NCBI GenBank assembly: GCA_002105175.1 | Contig: MCGE01000008.1 | Span: 1,612,001 to 1,676,000 of the forward strand | Origin: Absidia repens | Lineage: Eukaryota; Mucoromycota; Mucoromycetes; Mucorales; Cunninghamellaceae | Direction of reading: 5' to 3' | Length of the DNA: 64,000 bases | In this document: positions 60,310 to 64,000 of the stretch, piece by piece | How positions within the stretch are numbered: the stretch's first letter is position 1 | How the letters are laid out: each line of letters opens with the position of its first letter | The notes under the pieces: model-generated | Database searches by the model: none | What the model was told of the DNA's origin: nothing | The model's input: only the letters and a program-made list of their open reading frames with translations | Translations under genes and position numbers: made by a program

Positions 60310-63300
60310 ATGGCTGGTACAGCTACTGATAAACTGTCGAAAACTCCCGACCTCAGTTGCAAGCTATCGTCATCCTCTCCACCTGAACCTACCAACACCA
60401 CCAACAAATACAGCAGCATTTACCAAGATCGTGAACTTGAAGATGGCCCTCTATTCAGAGCTACACTTACACAGCTGGAAAATCGAACAGGGGCTTTGAA
60501 GGCGAACGTCAAAAGGCTTTTGAAGACCACTAGTCAATCTTTGGAGGCAAAACAGGAATGGTTAAAGGCCGACATCAACTTTGTCGAATCTCTTCGTGAA
60601 ATGCCCAGTTTGGATCCTCTATCAACACATTATCTTGATCAAGCCTGGAAAGAATTACTAGATCAACGTGAACGACTAGCCTTCTCTATGCAATCCTTGC
60701 TGATCTCACCATTACAAAAGATATACGATTTGGACATCAAAACGGCGGACATTAAACGGCGACAATTTGAAGACGAAAGTAAGGAATACTACGCGATGTT
60801 GTCAAAGTATCTCTCTCTCAAGACAACAGGCACACCCTCAACACTACCGACAAATATTGATCACTCTATCAGCAGCAATATCGCAGGTGCCAATAGTATG
60901 ACGAATAACACCGCTGCCACCACCACCACCGCCACCCCTACCTATGCCAAGAAAAAGGAACAGCGGAAATCAATGGAACTGGAAGCCAAACACAGCGCCA
61001 AGCAACGTCACTTTGATCTCGTGCGGTTTGATTATTACAACTTTTTGATGGATTTGAACGGCGGGAAAAAAGAGCAAGAAGTGTTATTCCATCTTCTCAC
61101 CTATCAACAACGGGAATATGATTTTTATCAATCGGTGGCAAAGAATCTGGCGAAATGGAAACCTGGATTGGATGAATTGGCGTTACTCATGGCTCAAGCA
61201 TCATCGGAACAAATTCTGGTCAACAAAGAACGACAAGAAAAAAGACGACAATTGGAATCAAAATGCATGTACGGTGACAACAGCAACAGCAACAACGACA
61301 GTGAAACTTTACAACAAGGGGCGGTGAATGAAGCACGATCTAGTACGTCGTCGTCACGGGAACCAGCAACAAAAGGTCAACAGCCAGCATTACCTACGTC
61401 TCCTCGATCTCAGATGTCATTCATGGATGCAGTCAGTATGACCAGCTCTTCATCGGCGTCCTGTCTATCACCTGAAGGCTATCGCTCATCTATGGATCCT
61501 TCTTCTCACTCCTCATTCAATGTACGAAATAGTGGTGGTCGTAGTGCTACTGCGACTGATGATGACGACGGCAACGATGATTCGGACCAAGAAGCCATGG
61601 ATCAAGGCGTGAAACGGCGGAAAGAAGGCTTTTTATTTTCTCCAGCAAGGTCAACAAAATCCAATCCAGCATCAGGCAGTATTTGGCACAAGCACTGGTC
61701 GGTAGTTAGTGGTGGGCAACTCTATGAATACAGCAATTGGAAGAAACACCTGGAAACGCACCATGAACCAATCAACTTACGATTTGCAACGGTCCGGGAA
61801 GCGAGAAACAGCGATCGACGGTTTTGTTTTGAAGTCATCACTCCTCAGTACAGTCGGGTGTATCAGGCGACATCCCAAGAAGACATGCAGAGCTGGATTC
61901 AATCGATTTGCAATGCCATCGAAAGCGCTTTGAACGGTGAAAGCCCATCTATGTTGAACCTGCCTTTGGACAGCAGTACATCCACATCCACACTCCCGAT
62001 TCCGGCAACTCGCTCAACAAACGCTGTGGAGGACGACCCGAGCAACAGCAGCAAGGCATTATTGGATCGTGCAACCAACAACAGTGATGGAAATCGAAGG
62101 AAATCATGGAAGGAACATGGAAAGTCGTTGACTGTGGCACTCAATGGACTGCGGCGCAAGAAAAACAATACCAATACCAACAGCATCACCACAGGACAAA
62201 GCGGAACTCACCATGATAAGGATCTTTTTGGCTCACCTCCACCACCTTCACCACTAGCCAACCGACATTCGATGGATGGACTGGCTTCCGCTACGGCCAA
62301 AGGGATCCAAGGAAACCTTTTGTCGGTGTTACGAAAAAATGCGAACAATTGTTACTGTGCCGATTGTGGGGTGAAGAATCCGGATTGGTGCTCATTGAAT
62401 TTGGGTGTTGTGATTTGCATTGGTAAGTTGAATAATAAAACGGATGTATACTTATTTGGGTCTGACTCGCTTTTTTTTTTTTTTTTTTTTTTTTCTGTGT
62501 GTATGTTAGATTGTGGTGGTATACATCGAAGTTTGGGGACCCATATCACCAAAGTCCGATCTCTGACGTTGGACACCACCTCATTCACGGCAGATGCAGT
62601 GGCAATGCTGAAAAATCTCGGAAACGACACGGCAAACTCTATCTTGGAAGCGACCTTACTCAACCAGCAACAACAAGGAAAAGTAACGGCAAAGGACTCG
62701 AGTTCAGCAAAACAAGCGTTTATTCGTGACAAGTACGACCTTCATCGATTTGTGCAACCACCAAGTGATGATGCCAACACCAACGAAACGGCCCTGTTAT
62801 TACTCTTCGATGCCCTCGATAAGGATGACATACCGCAAGCTTTGTACGCATTGATTCTTGGAGCTGACCCCAATGGCCAACGCCCGTCATCATCACCATC
62901 ACCAAATCAGCCTGCCTCGGATACAGAACAGGTGTTTTTACCTGTGCTGGACATCAATGGGAATCTTGTACACAACCGCACAACGAGTATCGTTATTCCA
63001 ATACAGCAACAACGTCAACATCAGCAGCAAGAATCAAAAATGGAACAGCATGACGATACAGATGAAGCAACAGAACTAACAACAGCAATGAAAACAGTCC
63101 GTTATGCCTTGCATTTTGCTCTGCAACATCCTCGAAAACTTGGAAACGACTCCACCACCACCATGGAAGTTTTGGAAGAAGAGGAAGTGGAAGAGGAAGA
63201 TCAGACACCTGTGGTTTTCCCGATGGCAGAATTACTGATACAAAACGGCGCACGACTCGACATTGTGGATGCTTCGACCGGGTATGAAATATCAGAACTG

Positions 63301-63447
63301 TTATCGTTTGGAGACATCTTATCGGATCAAGCCATTGCATACCTCAACTCCAAGAATCAGGCCCGTGGACGCTCGCCAATCCATCGTGTACCTATCCCCT
63401 CGTTACCTGTCTCACCTAGGCTTCCGACACGCTCTGCGCCAATGTGA
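60310..63447 (+). CDS. BAR-PH-ArfGAP protein (ACAP/ASAP-like)
   Basis: Exons 60310-62422 and 62510-63447 give 1016 residues. Domains in order: BAR at about 45-270 (membrane-bending coiled helices), a Ser/Asp-rich linker, PH at about 433-538 (KRRKEGFLFSPARS to QEDMQSWIQSICNAIE), and ArfGAP at about 665-790 with zinc ligands Cys683, Cys686, Cys703 and Cys706 and the arginine finger Arg711 in GIHRSLGTH. The C-terminus has ankyrin-like helices broken by Ser/Gln-rich and acidic inserts (ALYALILGADPN, AELLIQNGARLDIVDA). Such proteins trigger GTP hydrolysis on Arf and couple it to membrane curvature and phosphoinositides, in endocytosis and recycling. The single 87-nt intron splits the Asp705 codon, between two zinc ligands, and has no in-frame stop. 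Confidence 0.94.
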   Translation: MAGTATDKLSKTPDLSCKLSSSSPPEPTNTTNKYSSIYQDRELEDGPLFRATLTQLENRTGALKANVKRLLKTTSQSLEAKQEWLKADINFVESLREMPSLDPLSTHYLDQAWKELLDQRERLAFSMQSLLISPLQKIYDLDIKTADIKRRQFEDESKEYYAMLSKYLSLKTTGTPSTLPTNIDHSISSNIAGANSMTNNTAATTTTATPTYAKKKEQRKSMELEAKHSAKQRHFDLVRFDYYNFLMDLNGGKKEQEVLFHLLTYQQREYDFYQSVAKNLAKWKPGLDELALLMAQASSEQILVNKERQEKRRQLESKCMYGDNSNSNNDSETLQQGAVNEARSSTSSSREPATKGQQPALPTSPRSQMSFMDAVSMTSSSSASCLSPEGYRSSMDPSSHSSFNVRNSGGRSATATDDDDGNDDSDQEAMDQGVKRRKEGFLFSPARSTKSNPASGSIWHKHWSVVSGGQLYEYSNWKKHLETHHEPINLRFATVREARNSDRRFCFEVITPQYSRVYQATSQEDMQSWIQSICNAIESALNGESPSMLNLPLDSSTSTSTLPIPATRSTNAVEDDPSNSSKALLDRATNNSDGNRRKSWKEHGKSLTVALNGLRRKKNNTNTNSITTGQSGTHHDKDLFGSPPPPSPLANRHSMDGLASATAKGIQGNLLSVLRKNANNCYCADCGVKNPDWCSLNLGVVICIGKLNNKTDVYLFGSDSLFFFFFFFSVCMLDCGGIHRSLGTHITKVRSLTLDTTSFTADAVAMLKNLGNDTANSILEATLLNQQQQGKVTAKDSSSAKQAFIRDKYDLHRFVQPPSDDANTNETALLLLFDALDKDDIPQALYALILGADPNGQRPSSSPSPNQPASDTEQVFLPVLDINGNLVHNRTTSIVIPIQQQRQHQQQESKMEQHDDTDEATELTTAMKTVRYALHFALQHPRKLGNDSTTTMEVLEEEEVEEEDQTPVVFPMAELLIQNGARLDIVDASTGYEISELLSFGDILSDQAIAYLNSKNQARGRSPIHRVPIPSLPVSPRLPTRSAPM

Positions 63448-64000
63448 TGATACTCTTGCCTTTTTTTTTATTATTATTAGTATTATGGTGTGGTTAGATA
63501 TCTGTTTATTACTATTTTATTATTTTTATTGTTTAGTTTTTAGTACTCTTATTGTTAGAATAGCTTAGTTAGATATATGTTTTATATACCCTATAGTTAT
63601 TATTATATTTAGTTTATTATTATCATTGTACCAAATTATTACCCCTCCTCTCCCTTAGTCATACCTTTTATTTTTATATCTTTACTTTTATCTATATCTT
63701 TACTTACTCAATACTGATTATTTTTTAATAAAGCGATACGTTTTTTTTTTTATTACTCTCAATATGTTTAAAGTGGAAGGGGACTTATCACGCAGTCAGG
63801 GTGTACAAGTTGAATGCGGGTGCAGGCTTTTTTTTTTTTTCAGTGGGAGGGATTGTTTTGACCAATTCTATTTTGTGTGACAGATGAAGCTATGATACAG
63901 GAATATTTGAGGAAACAATGACAGCCCTGCCATAAAAATAAGACTACTGGTTAAGGAACAATAGAAAAATGGTATAATGGCATGTGGAAATCCAAATATG
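63448..64000. other. 3' flank of the ArfGAP gene to the window end
   Basis: No gene seen. AT-rich 3' UTR with AATAAA near 63727, then T runs near 63740 and 63828. Confidence 0.5.

Overview
The window is nuclear DNA from a filamentous fungus, most likely an early-diverging Mucoromycota (Mucorales-type) species. The evidence is AT-rich intergenic DNA, short (about 50-120 bp) GTAAGT/YAG introns in nearly every gene, long poly-T/poly-A tracts, Gln/Asn-rich low-complexity inserts, and a gene set that includes ATG101, DPM2, a base-exchange phosphatidylserine synthase and a GPS2-like protein, a mix not expected in budding yeast. Species assignment is inference. No organellar, viral, CRISPR or intact transposase sequence was seen, and no tRNA or rRNA gene was recognised by eye.

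Layout: 1-7.2 kb holds the 3' part of a tricalbin-like C2 protein and a secreted GH55 glucanase (both +). 8.5-13.7 kb is a P4 phospholipid flippase (-). 14.2-17.8 kb carries a small membrane protein and a DAHP synthase whose 3' end looks frameshifted (+). 18.6-22.1 kb is a minus-strand block: RNA polymerase I/III subunit AC40, DPM2 and a Ser/Pro-rich protein. 22.9-23.9 kb is an Hch1/Aha1-N co-chaperone (+) with a 6-nt micro-exon. 26.3-31.8 kb holds 2-oxoglutarate dehydrogenase E1 and ATG101 (-). 32.1-37.7 kb holds a MoCF-domain protein (+), a METTL21-type methyltransferase (-) and the actin-binding protein Abp1 (+). 40.4-45.0 kb holds ribosomal protein eS26 (-), a Thp3/LENG8 protein and a PTDSS-type phosphatidylserine synthase (+). 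46.2-51.6 kb is an ABCC transporter (+). 54.6-58.8 kb holds ISD11 (-), a GPS2-like protein (+) and a LaeA-like methyltransferase (-). 60.3-63.4 kb is a BAR-PH-ArfGAP protein (+).

Several genes concern membranes: tricalbin (ER-plasma membrane contact), flippase, phosphatidylserine synthase, ABCC pump, BAR-PH-ArfGAP, DPM2. I see no sign that this is more than ordinary eukaryotic gene neighbourhood. Exon structures were deduced by hand from splice consensus, reading-frame phase and protein family fit. Every complete model closes in frame except DAHP synthase.

The most unusual non-genic signal is a dispersed repeat family (A, about 0.5-0.7 kb, four diverged copies). It lies only in tail-to-tail (convergent) intergenic regions and carries repeated AATAAA-type motifs. 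A second family (B, about 0.27 kb) has two copies. Neither contains an ORF that I recognise.
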